Assembly: GCA_903951405.1 (NCBI GenBank)
Contig: CAJBBV010000061.1
Location: forward strand, 1 to 49,017
Direction of reading: 5' to 3'
From: an uncultured bacterium
Lineage (GTDB): Bacteria; Bacteroidota; Bacteroidia; Chitinophagales; Chitinophagaceae
Length of the DNA: 49,017 nt
The position numbers and the translations under genes were made by a program. Positions 1-9,222 of the stretch are shown piece by piece (the stretch's first letter is position 1; each line of letters starts with the position of its first letter). Under the pieces are notes generated by a model. The model saw only the letters and a program-made list of their open reading frames with translations, was not told the DNA's origin and made no database searches.

Positions 1-1034
1 ACCGGTTTTTCCATACTCTCTAATGCAAACCAAGTACTATTAACATTAGTAGCTTTTGAGTCATTGATAAAATCAATTCCTCTTACTGTTGCTACTTTTT
101 CCATTCTATGTGCCAAACTTTCAAATGATGAAACAGCATCCCTGATTCGATCTTTTCGAATCCCAACAAGTGAAGAGGCCACTGCTGCTGCCATAGTATT
201 GTACTGATTATGCTTTCCTTTAAGAGCAAAATCATAAATACTCATAGAAAGGCCTTCTCCATGCTTTAGCTTCATTATACCATTGGTTATAAAGGCTCCT
301 TTGGGTTGTTCTTTTTGCATACTAATTGGAAGTGGTTTAGAATGAAATGGATATTGGTTAAGATATTTAACAGTAACAGGATCGTCGGCATTGTAAATAA
401 AAAAGTCTTGCTCAGTTTGGTTCTTTACAATATTGAATTTTGATGCTATATACTTTTCGAAATTATGGTCATATCTATCTAGATGATCCTCTGTAATATT
501 AGTTAGTACTGCCACATCAGGCCTGAAGGAAAAGATGTCATCTAATTGGAAACTGCTGATTTCTACTACATACAATGGTTTAGGATCTAATGCGATTTGC
601 TTTGTTATGGAGATGCCAATATTGCCAACCAATGCGCAATTCAATCCACCAGATTTACAAATATGATAAATCAATGAAGTAGTGGTTGTTTTTCCATTAC
701 TTCCTGTTATTCCTATAATTTTACTCTCTCCCTTATGACGATAAGCCAATTCCATTTCACTAATAATGGGAATATTTCTCTTTCTGATTTCTTGAACTAA
801 CTTATTTGTATTTGGAATGCCTGGACTTTTCAAGATTTCATCCGCATTTAAAATATTCGCTTCAGTATGAAAACCATCCTCAAATGCAATATTATTTTCA
901 ATAAGCTCATTCCTGTATGTATCTTTCAAGATTCCACCATCACTAAGGAAAACATCATACCCCTGCTGCTTGCAAAGCAAGGCAGCACCGACACCGCTCT
1001 CTCCACCTCCCAGAATTACTATCCTCTTTTTCAA
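1..1034 (-). CDS. murD: UDP-N-acetylmuramoylalanine--D-glutamate ligase, 3' end cut by window edge
   Basis: Cytoplasmic ATP-dependent ligase that adds D-glutamate to UDP-MurNAc-L-Ala in peptidoglycan synthesis. About 344 codons are present; the family is about 450 residues, so roughly the last 100 lie beyond base 1. Seen: an N-terminal Rossmann-like start (KKRIVILGGGESGVG), the Mur-ligase ATP loop GITGSNGKTTTT near residue 111, and NITEDHLDRY near 181. The frame opens after a TAA two codons upstream, and the only reasonable initiator is TTG at 1034-1032, giving (M)KKRIVILGGG. It lies 30 nt after the mraY stop, as the last visible gene of the dcw run. Family assignment is secure; the TTG start is inferred. 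Confidence 0.95.
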   Translation of the reverse strand, partial: MKKRIVILGGGESGVGAALLCKQQGYDVFLSDGGILKDTYRNELIENNIAFEDGFHTEANILNADEILKSPGIPNTNKLVQEIRKRNIPIISEMELAYRHKGESKIIGITGSNGKTTTTSLIYHICKSGGLNCALVGNIGISITKQIALDPKPLYVVEISSFQLDDIFSFRPDVAVLTNITEDHLDRYDHNFEKYIASKFNIVKNQTEQDFFIYNADDPVTVKYLNQYPFHSKPLPISMQKEQPKGAFITNGIMKLKHGEGLSMSIYDFALKGKHNQYNTMAAAVASSLVGIRKDRIRDAVSSFESLAHRMEKVATVRGIDFINDSKATNVNSTWFALESMEKP

Positions 1035-1064
1035 CGCTTATTATGGTTTAATTGATCCTATTAC

Positions 1065-2336
1065 TTATCTAATTTTTAATGATAAAATAGCCACTACAAC
1101 AAACAACAATGTCACAATCCAAAAACGCACAGCTATCTTACTTTCATGGTATCCCTTTTTTTGATAATGATGATGCAACGGGCTCATCAGAAAAACCCTA
1201 CGACCTTGCCCATATTTTCTTTTCGTATACTTGAAATATCCTACCTGAATCATTACACTTACATTTTCAATTAGGAAAACTGCACAGAAAATGGGTATCA
1301 TTAATTCCTTTCTAACCATGATTGCAATTGAAGCAATAATTCCCCCTAAGGCAAGGCTCCCTGTATCTCCCATAAAAACTTGAGCTGGAAAAGTATTATA
1401 CCACAGAAACCCGATGCAAGCCCCAATTAATGCTGCAATAAAAATGGAAACTTCCCCGAGATTAGGGATATACATTATGTTTAGGTAATCAGCCAGTAAA
1501 AGGTTGCCACTTGCATAAGCAAAAAGAGCTAAGCAAACACCAATGATTGCAGAAACACCTGTAGCCAATCCATCTAGTCCATCAGTAATATTTGCTCCAT
1601 TCGAAACAGCAGTAACAATAAAAATGATGACTAACATATATAGCACCCAACCATAGGAACGAAGAGATGAAGGAAGTAGTTTTGAATAATTGAATTCGTG
1701 GTTTTTGATAAATGGAATAGTGGTGATAGGTTCATTTGCCTTCACGAAATACCTAACCCCTCCTTGATATTTGACTGCAATCGAACCTTCCGGTTTTACG
1801 GTCCCCTTATACTCTCGCATTACTTTTGTATTCTCATTGAGAAGAAGTGTTGCTGAAATGATAATCCCTAATCCAACTTGACCTAATACTTTGAACCATC
1901 CTGCAAGTCCATCTTTATCACCCTTTCGATATTGAATCCCTAATTCTTGTGATATTTTTTTTGCCCGGAGTTTTAAATAATCATCAATGAAACCAATTAC
2001 ACCTAACCATACAGTACTCAATAGCAATAACTTTATATATACTTTATCTAAGTTGGCGAATAGCAGTGTGGGAATTAAAATTCCAAGCAGAATAATAAAT
2101 CCTCCCATGGTGGGCGTACCTTTTTTATTTTCTTCACCTTGTAAACCAAGTTCTCTCACACTTTCCCCTACTTGCTTATTTTGTAGAAATAAAATGACTC
2201 GCTTACCAAAAACCATTGTTATAAAAAGTGATAGCAAAATGGCTAATAGCGCCCTGAATGTAATAAACTGAAACAGTCCAATACCAGGGAATCTAATATC
2301 AACCTTTTGAAACCATTCAAACAAATGATATAGCAT
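1065..2336 (-). CDS. mraY: Phospho-N-acetylmuramoyl-pentapeptide transferase
   Basis: Integral membrane enzyme that moves phospho-MurNAc-pentapeptide from UDP to undecaprenyl phosphate, making lipid I. At 423 residues it is longer than the roughly 360 of proteobacterial MraY; the extra length lies in an insertion at about residues 165-215, usual in Bacteroidota. Seen: about ten hydrophobic segments, the catalytic GFIDDY near 117, ANITDGLDGLATG near 250, FMGDTGSLALGG near 325 and the cytoplasmic SPLHHHYQKKG near 386. It starts 9 nt after the murE stop and is followed after 30 nt by murD, so it is co-transcribed within the dcw cluster. Confidence 0.97.
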   Translation of the reverse strand: MLYHLFEWFQKVDIRFPGIGLFQFITFRALLAILLSLFITMVFGKRVILFLQNKQVGESVRELGLQGEENKKGTPTMGGFIILLGILIPTLLFANLDKVYIKLLLLSTVWLGVIGFIDDYLKLRAKKISQELGIQYRKGDKDGLAGWFKVLGQVGLGIIISATLLLNENTKVMREYKGTVKPEGSIAVKYQGGVRYFVKANEPITTIPFIKNHEFNYSKLLPSSLRSYGWVLYMLVIIFIVTAVSNGANITDGLDGLATGVSAIIGVCLALFAYASGNLLLADYLNIMYIPNLGEVSIFIAALIGACIGFLWYNTFPAQVFMGDTGSLALGGIIASIAIMVRKELMIPIFCAVFLIENVSVMIQVGYFKYTKRKYGQGRRVFLMSPLHHHYQKKGYHESKIAVRFWIVTLLFVVVAILSLKIR

Positions 2337-2345
2337 AGTTTCTTT

Positions 2346-3812
2346 TTATTTTTCTAATTCTTTAAATATTTCACTTAATACTTGCTTGTCGTCAAATGGA
2401 AATTTATTTCCATTGATTTCTTGGTATTTTTCATGTCCTTTCCCTGCAATCAAAATAATATCTTCAGATTTTGCCAACATCACTGCAGCTCTAATTGCTT
2501 CTCTCCGATCTACAATAGATAAATATTTCTTTCTCACACTAACATCTAATCCTTCCGCCATATTTTCTAGAATAGTTGATGGATCTTCACTACGTGGATT
2601 ATCAGAAGTAAATATTGCCTTAGTGCTAAACTCTACAGCCGCATTACCCATGAACTTTCTTTTTGATTTGTCTCTATCCCCACCACAACCTACAACGGTA
2701 ATGATACTGGATCCGCCGTGTTGAAGTTTTTTAATAGTTGAAAGGACATTCAATAAAGCATCTGGAGTATGTGCGTAGTCAATAATACCGATGATATTTT
2801 CCTTAGGGGAAAGCATATAATCAAATCGGCCCTCTGCACCAGTTAAATCGCTCAACACAGTTAATACATCTTGCCTATCTTCTCCTAAACAAATAGCCGC
2901 TGCATAAACAGCTAATAAATTATATGCATTAAACTCACCAATCAATCTAAAATGAACTTCTTGTTCATTAACCAACATTTGTAGTCCAGAAAGATTGTTA
3001 TCTATAATCCTACCCTTAAAGTCTGCAACAGAACGAAGACTATAATAAAATTTATCCGCAATGGTATTTTGCAACATAATTGGGCCATTCTTATCATCCA
3101 TATTTGAAATGGCAAAAGCATCTGCAGGAAGCTTATCGAAGAATAATTTTTTTACACGTATATATTCGTCAAATGTTTTATGATAGTCTAAATGATCATG
3201 AGTGATATTGCTGAAAATCGCTCCAGTGAAATGAAGTCCAGCTATACGTTGTTGATCAATAGCATGACTACTCACTTCCATGAATGCATAGCGACAATCA
3301 GCGTCAACCATTTGCTTAAGCAATGCATTCAAGCTTATCACATCTGGAGTAGTGTGTGTTGAAGGGATTATAACTTCGCCAATTTGATTTGCAACAGTTG
3401 AAATCAATGCACTCTTTACATCTAATGCCATGAACAATTTATGAAGCAACGTAGCAATTGTAGTCTTGCCATTGGTTCCTGTCACTCCAATTAACTTCAA
3501 CCGATTAGAGGGTTCACCATAGAAAGCATGTGAAATGATACCGGAGGCATGTGCAGCGTCATATGTTTGAACATACGTGATGCCATCTACTTTATTTAAC
3601 GGCAGTTCTTCGCAAACAACGGCGATTGCTCCATTCGATATTGCATTTTCGATAAATTCATGCCCGTCTGCAGCTACCCCTTTAACAGCAATAAAGCATG
3701 AATTAGATTGAATTCGTCTAGAATCAATCTGAACGTCCGATATGTGTATATTGGTATCACCCAAAACGGATTTAATTCTAACCTTATATAATATATCTTG
3801 TAATAGAGGCAT
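2346..3812 (-). CDS. murE: UDP-MurNAc-L-Ala-D-Glu:meso-diaminopimelate ligase
   Basis: Cytoplasmic Mur ligase that adds the third amino acid of the stem peptide. The 488-residue length is normal. Seen: the ATP loop GVTGTNGKTT near residue 110, the central NITHDHLDYH segment, and the C-terminal DNPR tetrad near residue 400. In this family DNPR marks meso-diaminopimelate specificity rather than lysine, so a DAP-type wall is inferred. The start ATG lies 2 nt after the ftsI stop and the gene ends 9 nt before mraY, which implies tight translational coupling. Confidence 0.97.
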   Translation of the reverse strand: MPLLQDILYKVRIKSVLGDTNIHISDVQIDSRRIQSNSCFIAVKGVAADGHEFIENAISNGAIAVVCEELPLNKVDGITYVQTYDAAHASGIISHAFYGEPSNRLKLIGVTGTNGKTTIATLLHKLFMALDVKSALISTVANQIGEVIIPSTHTTPDVISLNALLKQMVDADCRYAFMEVSSHAIDQQRIAGLHFTGAIFSNITHDHLDYHKTFDEYIRVKKLFFDKLPADAFAISNMDDKNGPIMLQNTIADKFYYSLRSVADFKGRIIDNNLSGLQMLVNEQEVHFRLIGEFNAYNLLAVYAAAICLGEDRQDVLTVLSDLTGAEGRFDYMLSPKENIIGIIDYAHTPDALLNVLSTIKKLQHGGSSIITVVGCGGDRDKSKRKFMGNAAVEFSTKAIFTSDNPRSEDPSTILENMAEGLDVSVRKKYLSIVDRREAIRAAVMLAKSEDIILIAGKGHEKYQEINGNKFPFDDKQVLSEIFKELEK

Positions 3813-3814
3813 TG

Positions 3815-5953
3815 TTAATTTATAGTTGTTCCAAGGGTTAAATAAATAGTTTGTCCCTTTTGAATAGGCGAACCTGCTAAAATCGATTGCCCTATTACCT
3901 TACCTTTCCCACTTGCAACAACCTGTAATTGTTGCTTCTCTAGAATTTCAAGCGCATCCTTTAATCCAAACCCTTTTAAATCTGGCATACTTTCAAATTG
4001 CGCCCTCCAACTATTGCCAACAAACGAATTATTTTTTGACGTCATACTACTCCAATCACCCTTATTACCAGTATCAATTATCTTGGTTTGAAAATCTCTA
4101 GCGATGCTTTCAAAATCTTTTTTAGCTCCATTCCAAACCGACTTAGAACTGTCTTTGAATTGTGGATGGCGATAACTGGCATACAAATCCGGATCAACTG
4201 TAAATAATTTATTGGCAATCTCTTTAAAAACGGGACCAGCTATTTGAGCTCCATAATATTTTGCTGCATGCGGCTTATTTTTTATGACTACTATGCAGGA
4301 GTATTTGGGATTGTCTGCAGGAAAATATCCAGCAAAAGACGATTGATATGTGTGATCCGAGTATCCTTTATTACCATTAGCAACCTGCGCTGTGCCGGTC
4401 TTTCCTGCAAGAGTATAAAAAGGGTTGAGTAAACTTTTTCCTGTTCCATTGGTAACAACACCTTCTAAACAAATTTTCAATTGCTTCAACGTAGTTTCAC
4501 TAAAAATAGAATCGTCCAATACAACAGGCTTGAATTCCTGAATTACCTTTCCATCTTCGGTAACTGCATTCACTAAATAAGGACGCATCATCCTACCCTG
4601 ATTTGCAACTGCGTTGTATACCATAAGTGTTTGAAGTGGGCTAACAGCTATATTATATCCAAAGCTCATCCAAGGAAGCGTGACAGCACTCCAATCACTT
4701 CGCTTGGGATCTGGAATTAACGGGAAAGATTCCCCTTGCAAATCAATGCCAGAGCGTCCAGTCAAGTGAAGTCGCTTTAGGTGATCGATATATCGTTGAG
4801 GATTTCTTGAATAATACGTCATAGCTAATTTAGCCATACCAACATTAGAGCTTAATTCAAATGCCTGCTGAATAGTAACATCCGTTCGATTATGCCGTTC
4901 ACTATCCCAAACCGTTCTTCCTCCTACTTCCCACTTACCCCCTTCAATATTAATATGCTGAGAAAGCGTTGTATACTGATCTTCCAAAACTGCAATCATG
5001 GTCATTAACTTGAATGTAGATCCAGGTTCTGATCGCGTAATGGCATAATTCATATTTTCGGAATAACTACCATCACTAACCCTACCGAGGTTAGCAATGG
5101 CCTTAATCTTTCCTGTTTTAACCTCCATCACTATACACGTACCATTCTGACATTCATTTTCGGCTAACATTTTTAAAAGAGCCTGTTCTGCAACATCTTG
5201 GATATTGATGTCTATTGTTGTAATAATATCCTTCCCGTTTTCAGGCTCTATTTCTGAACCAGCTACAGGAACAAAACCACCTCCAGAAATTCGGCGAACT
5301 AACCTCTTGCCGGTTGTGCCCTTTAATAAGCTATCGTACGTTTTCTCTAGTCCAACATTTTTGCTCACGATATTTCCGGATGAGTCAAGATATTCTCGAG
5401 ATAACCCAATTGTTCTATTAGCTAATAATCCAAAAGGCGTAAGCCGTTTTTCTTTTTCAATAAAAATGAACCCATTTTTATTTTTATTCTTTTTTATAAA
5501 AGATGTACCCCTCAATTGAGTGTATTGACTAAAATCAATATTCTTTTTCAATAAGTGATATCGATCTCTACTATTGAATACAGACACTAACTCTCTCTTA
5601 TAAGAAGCCGCAGGTCTATCAGCTAGGATACTTGAAAGTTGAATAGATAAACTATCTACATGTTGCTTAAACCGAGCACCATCTTTTTCTTGAATCCCAT
5701 CTGCGCCAAAATCCAGATAGATATCAAAAAAAGGAATAGAGCTGCTCAGCATCCTACCATCTTCACTAAATATTGAACCGCGCTCTGCATCCATTTCACG
5801 GTATTCAAGATGAAGCGAATCACTTAGCCCTTTCCAATAATTTCCTTCAATACGTTGTATATACAAGGCCTTAGCTAAAATAAATAAGCCAAATAGGAGC
5901 ATTCCTATAAACACTAAATAACTTCTCCATAATATGTCTTTCCTGGTTTCCAA
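3815..5953 (-). CDS. ftsI: Septal peptidoglycan transpeptidase (PBP2/FtsI) with C-terminal PASTA domain
   Basis: Class B penicillin-binding protein that cross-links septal peptidoglycan in the periplasm. Of 712 residues, a single N-terminal membrane anchor (about 11-30) is followed by the dimerisation region and the transpeptidase domain, with active-site motifs STFK near 311-314, SSN near 368 and KTGT near 517. Residues of about 650-712 (MPDLKGFGLKDALEIL onward) form one PASTA repeat, unlike E. coli FtsI but common in Bacteroidota and Gram-positive homologues. It starts 5 nt after the ftsL-like gene and ends 2 nt before murE. Confidence 0.96.
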   Translation of the reverse strand: METRKDILWRSYLVFIGMLLFGLFILAKALYIQRIEGNYWKGLSDSLHLEYREMDAERGSIFSEDGRMLSSSIPFFDIYLDFGADGIQEKDGARFKQHVDSLSIQLSSILADRPAASYKRELVSVFNSRDRYHLLKKNIDFSQYTQLRGTSFIKKNKNKNGFIFIEKEKRLTPFGLLANRTIGLSREYLDSSGNIVSKNVGLEKTYDSLLKGTTGKRLVRRISGGGFVPVAGSEIEPENGKDIITTIDINIQDVAEQALLKMLAENECQNGTCIVMEVKTGKIKAIANLGRVSDGSYSENMNYAITRSEPGSTFKLMTMIAVLEDQYTTLSQHINIEGGKWEVGGRTVWDSERHNRTDVTIQQAFELSSNVGMAKLAMTYYSRNPQRYIDHLKRLHLTGRSGIDLQGESFPLIPDPKRSDWSAVTLPWMSFGYNIAVSPLQTLMVYNAVANQGRMMRPYLVNAVTEDGKVIQEFKPVVLDDSIFSETTLKQLKICLEGVVTNGTGKSLLNPFYTLAGKTGTAQVANGNKGYSDHTYQSSFAGYFPADNPKYSCIVVIKNKPHAAKYYGAQIAGPVFKEIANKLFTVDPDLYASYRHPQFKDSSKSVWNGAKKDFESIARDFQTKIIDTGNKGDWSSMTSKNNSFVGNSWRAQFESMPDLKGFGLKDALEILEKQQLQVVASGKGKVIGQSILAGSPIQKGQTIYLTLGTTIN

Positions 5954-5958
5954 ATTGC

Positions 5959-6300
5959 TTATTTCGTATTACGGTTTAAATCGGACAAATTAATTGGTGG
6001 CTCAAGAATTTCTTTAATCCCATACCCCTCTACTGACTTAACGACTTCTGATTGCTTTGTACTGAACATCCACTCACTTCGTTTCATTTTATATTCGTAT
6101 TGCAATTCTTTTAGTTCTCGAGATGTTCTATTTATATCTTTTATAGCTTTCTCTGCGTGATGCCCGTTATAGATATACATAACAGCCAAAACGGAAAGAA
6201 AAAGGAAAAAGGGTACATTCTTAACCAGCATTTGCTGGCTGATTAAACTTTTCCGCCCTTCCTTTAGCGGCAATTCATCTACCTTCTTTGTTTCACTCAT
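5959..6300 (-). CDS. FtsL-like bitopic division protein
   Basis: Small 113-residue protein with a charged cytoplasmic tail (about 1-30), one membrane segment (about 31-49, VPFFLFLSVLAVMYIYNGH) and a short extracytoplasmic region rich in charged residues at about 50-85 that could form a coiled coil. Sequence similarity to FtsL cannot be judged by eye. The call rests on topology, size and exact position between rsmH and ftsI, where ftsL sits in dcw clusters. FtsL partners with FtsB/DivIC and activates FtsWI at the septum. Confidence is high for the role by synteny and moderate by sequence. Confidence 0.8.
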   Translation of the reverse strand: MSETKKVDELPLKEGRKSLISQQMLVKNVPFFLFLSVLAVMYIYNGHHAEKAIKDINRTSRELKELQYEYKMKRSEWMFSTKQSEVVKSVEGYGIKEILEPPINLSDLNRNTK

Positions 6301-6352
6301 ATTAAAACTCTTTTCACCTAACCTAATTCGAAATACAACTAAATTCCATCTA

Positions 6353-7297
6353 CTACTTTTTAACTGCCACTCTTAACCTAGCACTGCGAGATCTCGGATT
6401 ACGTTTAACTTCTTCAACTGAAGGCTCTATGGGTTTCTTATTTACAAGCTCAAAGGGTGACGGGGAAAGAGTTCCATAGATTGGATCTTTTTCTAAAAGA
6501 AGCTGATTTCCATGCCTCAAGTAATTTTTGACAATTCGATCCTCTATACTATGAAATGTAATCACTACAATTCTTCCTCCAGGCTTTACTAATGAAGCAG
6601 CTTGATTTAGCAAATCATTCAACGCCTCAGTCTCCTCGTTAACAGCCATTCTCAATGCTTGAAATACTTGTGCGAAATATTTATTTGGATTTCCCTTCAC
6701 TACAGGAGAGAGCACTGCCTTCAATTCATTAATGGTGTTTATTGGACCATGCTTTGTAAAATCAGTCAATAACAACGAAACTGTTTTTGCATTGGTGACC
6801 TCCCCAAATTCTTGAAGGATTAATTGAAGTGCTTCTGCAGAGGTATTCCGTAAAAGATCAGCAGCAGTCTTCTCTCCATTTTTATCCATTCGCATATCCA
6901 ATGGAGCATCAAATCGAATGGAAAAGCCTCTAGATGGCTCATTGAATTGATGACTGCTGACACCAAGGTCTGCTAGGATTCCATCAACTTGAGTAATTTT
7001 ATGTAAACGAAGGAAGCGAGAAAGATGACGAAAATTATGTGGGATAAAAATCAACCGATCATCAGCAGGCACATTCGCTCGGGCATCCTCATCCTGATCA
7101 AAAGCATACAAGCGGCCATCCTTGTTTAATTTAGAAAGGACTGCCATAGAATGTCCTCCGCCACCAAACGTACAATCAACATAGATTCCGGAAGGATTAA
7201 TGTTCAGTGCATCTACACTTTCATTTAATAAGACCGGAATATGATAGGAGTCATTACCACTTTTGCCTAATACCTCCTGTTGATCAATTCCCGGCAT
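6353..7297 (-). CDS. rsmH: 16S rRNA (cytosine(1402)-N4)-methyltransferase
   Basis: SAM-dependent enzyme (MraW) that methylates N4 of C1402 in 16S rRNA. At 314 residues it has normal length. Seen: the family start YHIPVLLNESVDAL, the SAM loop DCTFGGGGHS near residue 44, ILADLGVSSHQF in the middle, the segment FAQVFQALRMAVNEE, and the C-terminal RNPRSRSARLRV. It follows mraZ by 16 nt and precedes the ftsL-like gene by 52 nt, the standard dcw order. Confidence 0.97.
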   Translation of the reverse strand: MPGIDQQEVLGKSGNDSYHIPVLLNESVDALNINPSGIYVDCTFGGGGHSMAVLSKLNKDGRLYAFDQDEDARANVPADDRLIFIPHNFRHLSRFLRLHKITQVDGILADLGVSSHQFNEPSRGFSIRFDAPLDMRMDKNGEKTAADLLRNTSAEALQLILQEFGEVTNAKTVSLLLTDFTKHGPINTINELKAVLSPVVKGNPNKYFAQVFQALRMAVNEETEALNDLLNQAASLVKPGGRIVVITFHSIEDRIVKNYLRHGNQLLLEKDPIYGTLSPSPFELVNKKPIEPSVEEVKRNPRSRSARLRVAVKK

Positions 7298-7313
7298 AAT
7301 TATTGTTATTTAC

Positions 7314-7772
7314 TCAAGGCTGATCTTTTTTTGCCATTACTTCAGCAGCAAGTGTACTGAAGGCTTCAGGTGAAAAAGTTTCAAAGAACTGCTGATACTT
7401 ATTTTTATCCCATATTTCCAATTTGTTTACCGCCGATACCAACACAATATCTTTCTCCAACCCAGCATGCTCCATCAAATTTTTTGGAAGCAAAATTCTT
7501 CCAGCGGTATCAAGCTCTATTTGCATTGCCCCATTTAGAAAATGCCTTCTGAATTCCCTTACTTTAGGATCGAAGTCATTTAAGGCGCTTATTTTTTCGT
7601 AAATCGGAGTCCAGCTCTGAATCGGGTAAACAGTAAGGCATTTTTCAAATCCCCGGTTGACCACCAAAATAGGTTGCACTCCCTCAGGCAGCTGTTTTTT
7701 TATGCCCGCCGGAAGAAGAAACCTACCTTTGCTGTCGAGGGTAGCCTCATATTCACCTAAAAAGCCGATCAT
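7314..7772 (-). CDS. mraZ: Transcriptional regulator MraZ
   Basis: DNA-binding protein of the AbrB-like double-SpoVT fold, encoded first in the dcw cluster and known in other bacteria to bind tandem repeats in its own promoter. The 152 residues contain two copies of the fold, marked by DSKGRFLLPAG near 13-23 and DTAGRILLPKN near 88-98, the two basic motifs that contact DNA in the ring-shaped oligomer. The divergent intergenic region upstream contains five TG-starting pentamers in 10-bp phase (7795-7839), probably its operator. Confidence 0.96.
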   Translation of the reverse strand: MIGFLGEYEATLDSKGRFLLPAGIKKQLPEGVQPILVVNRGFEKCLTVYPIQSWTPIYEKISALNDFDPKVREFRRHFLNGAMQIELDTAGRILLPKNLMEHAGLEKDIVLVSAVNKLEIWDKNKYQQFFETFSPEAFSTLAAEVMAKKDQP

Positions 7773-7794
7773 CTATATTGATTTAGTAAGAAAT

Positions 7795-7839
7795 AAACAT
7801 ATAATGACACAAATTAACACAATTTCCCACTTTCATACA
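7795..7839 (-). promoter_or_regulatory. Candidate MraZ operator: five pentamers in 10-bp phase
   Basis: Reading the minus strand towards mraZ, the pentamers TGTAT, TGGGA, TGTTA, TGTCA and TGTTT start at 7839, 7829, 7819, 7809 and 7799, exactly 10 bp apart. The second is preceded by AAAG, giving AAAGTGGGA; the third and fourth are preceded by ATTG and TTTG. Known MraZ sites are tandem repeats with a TGGG or GTG[T/G] core and about one helical turn of spacing. The array lies 22-67 bp upstream of the mraZ ATG and overlaps the likely -7 element. Binding is inferred. Confidence 0.65.
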
Positions 7840-7843
7840 TCAA
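7810..7843 (-). promoter_or_regulatory. Possible promoter of the dcw cluster
   Basis: The minus strand carries TTAATTTG (7817-7810), seven of eight matches to the Bacteroidota -7 consensus TAnnTTTG. A TTG lies 23 nt upstream, slightly longer spacing than usual. It sits about 38 nt before the mraZ start, within the phased repeat array, which would fit repression by MraZ. Confidence 0.4.
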
Positions 7844-7906
7844 TTGAAGATTCTATATTTATCCACAGCTACAACACGCTATGGCAAAGAGTTTCAAGGG
7901 AATATG

Positions 7907-7939
7907 TTGCATTTTATGTGCGTATAGATAATATTTTTG
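7907..7939 (+). promoter_or_regulatory. Promoter of queA
   Basis: TTG at 7907-7909 is followed after 22 nt by TATTTTTG at 7932-7939, a perfect TAnnTTTG -7 element. Transcription would begin near 7945, so a GTG at 7961 would leave a leader of about 15 nt and the ATG at 7985 about 40 nt. Confidence 0.55.
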
Positions 7940-7984
7940 TTAATAACCTGTGCATAATCTGTGAATAAGGAAAATAGTTTGCAC

Positions 7985-9205
7985 ATGTTAGAGCAAATAA
8001 AAATGGAGGAATATAACTATTCCCTCCCCCTAGAATCCATAGCTATGGCCCCTTCAGCCAACAGAGATGAATCAAAATTGCTGATTTATCAAAACCAACT
8101 TATCCAAGAAGACCAATACAAGAATATATGCAATCATCTGAAATCAAATGTGCATTTAGTATTTAATAATACTAAAGTGATTGCCGCCAGAATGCTTTTC
8201 AAAAAAAATACAGGAGGCGAAATTGAAATATTTCTGTTAGAACCTGCCAACAGTATGCCTCATGAGCAAGCGCTACAAGCTGATTCAACTAGCAAATGGA
8301 AATGCCTGATTGGCGGTGTTAAAAAGTGGAAAAATAATGAACCCATTTATTGCACTACTACAGGCATTGATCCTATTACCATAAGCGCTATGCTAAAAAA
8401 TAAATATGATGATTATTATGAAGTTGAATTTGCTTGGAACCCTGCCAAATTAGCCTTTTCAACTATCATTTCATTGGCAGGAAAGATACCCCTCCCTCCA
8501 TATATTAAAAGGGAAGCAACATCAGATGACATCCAACGATATCAAACTGCATATGCAAAAACGGAAGGATCGGTAGCAGCTCCAACTGCTGGACTGCACT
8601 TCACTCCAGCAATATTTACTCTACTTAACGAAAAAAATATAGCCCAATCGTTTATAACACTACATGTTGGCGCTGGAACCTTTAAGCCTGTTTCGAGCGA
8701 AACAATTGCAGAGCACACGATGCATGAGGAATATTTTGATGTTAGTAAAAAAACCATTGAGGATTTACTCGATAATGATAAGATGATTATTGCAGTAGGT
8801 ACAACATCATTAAGAACACTAGAAAGCCTATACTGGATAGGCGTTAAGCAACTACTCCAACTCAATAATGATGACGAAATCCTACACCTTGGTCAATGGG
8901 AAAATATAACATTGCAAGAAAAATTAAGTGTATCAAAACAGGACGCATTAAAGGCGTTGATTGTTATGATGACCAATAAAAATCAACACTCAGTTACAGG
9001 AACAACTGGAATTTGCATCACGCCTGGTTATCAATTTAAAATAGCACAAGGGCTAATTACAAATTTTCATCAACCACAATCAACTCTTCTCCTGATTATT
9101 GCTGCTATAGTGGGCCAAAAGTGGAAGCAAATTTATGAGTATGCCCTCAAACATGAATTCCGATTTCTTAGCTATGGAGATGGCTCTTTATTATTTATTG
9201 AATAA
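7985..9205 (+). CDS. queA: S-adenosylmethionine:tRNA ribosyltransferase-isomerase
   Basis: Transfers and isomerises the ribosyl group of SAM onto preQ1-modified tRNA to give epoxyqueuosine, in cytoplasmic queuosine synthesis. Seen: the N-terminal region IAMAPSANRDESKLL, a QueA-like LVFNNTKVIAARM, EGSVAAPTAGLHFT in the middle, LHVGAGTFKPV after it, VGTTSLRTLESL, and the C-terminal TNFHQPQSTLLLIIAA. Starts at GTG 7961, ATG 7985 and ATG 8003 are all in frame; I chose 7985 (406 residues) because family members begin only a few residues before the conserved block. It is transcribed divergently from mraZ. Confidence 0.93.
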   Translation: MLEQIKMEEYNYSLPLESIAMAPSANRDESKLLIYQNQLIQEDQYKNICNHLKSNVHLVFNNTKVIAARMLFKKNTGGEIEIFLLEPANSMPHEQALQADSTSKWKCLIGGVKKWKNNEPIYCTTTGIDPITISAMLKNKYDDYYEVEFAWNPAKLAFSTIISLAGKIPLPPYIKREATSDDIQRYQTAYAKTEGSVAAPTAGLHFTPAIFTLLNEKNIAQSFITLHVGAGTFKPVSSETIAEHTMHEEYFDVSKKTIEDLLDNDKMIIAVGTTSLRTLESLYWIGVKQLLQLNNDDEILHLGQWENITLQEKLSVSKQDALKALIVMMTNKNQHSVTGTTGICITPGYQFKIAQGLITNFHQPQSTLLLIIAAIVGQKWKQIYEYALKHEFRFLSYGDGSLLFIE

Positions 9206-9222
9206 CATAATAGAAATGCATA

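Noticed and set aside
867-1164. Two short plus-strand reading frames over the murD start and mraY end
   Set aside because: They run antisense to murD and mraY coding sequence, have no recognisable protein features, and no promoter precedes them.
5205-5519. 104-codon plus-strand frame within ftsI
   Set aside because: Antisense to a well-conserved transpeptidase domain; low-complexity translation with no family match.
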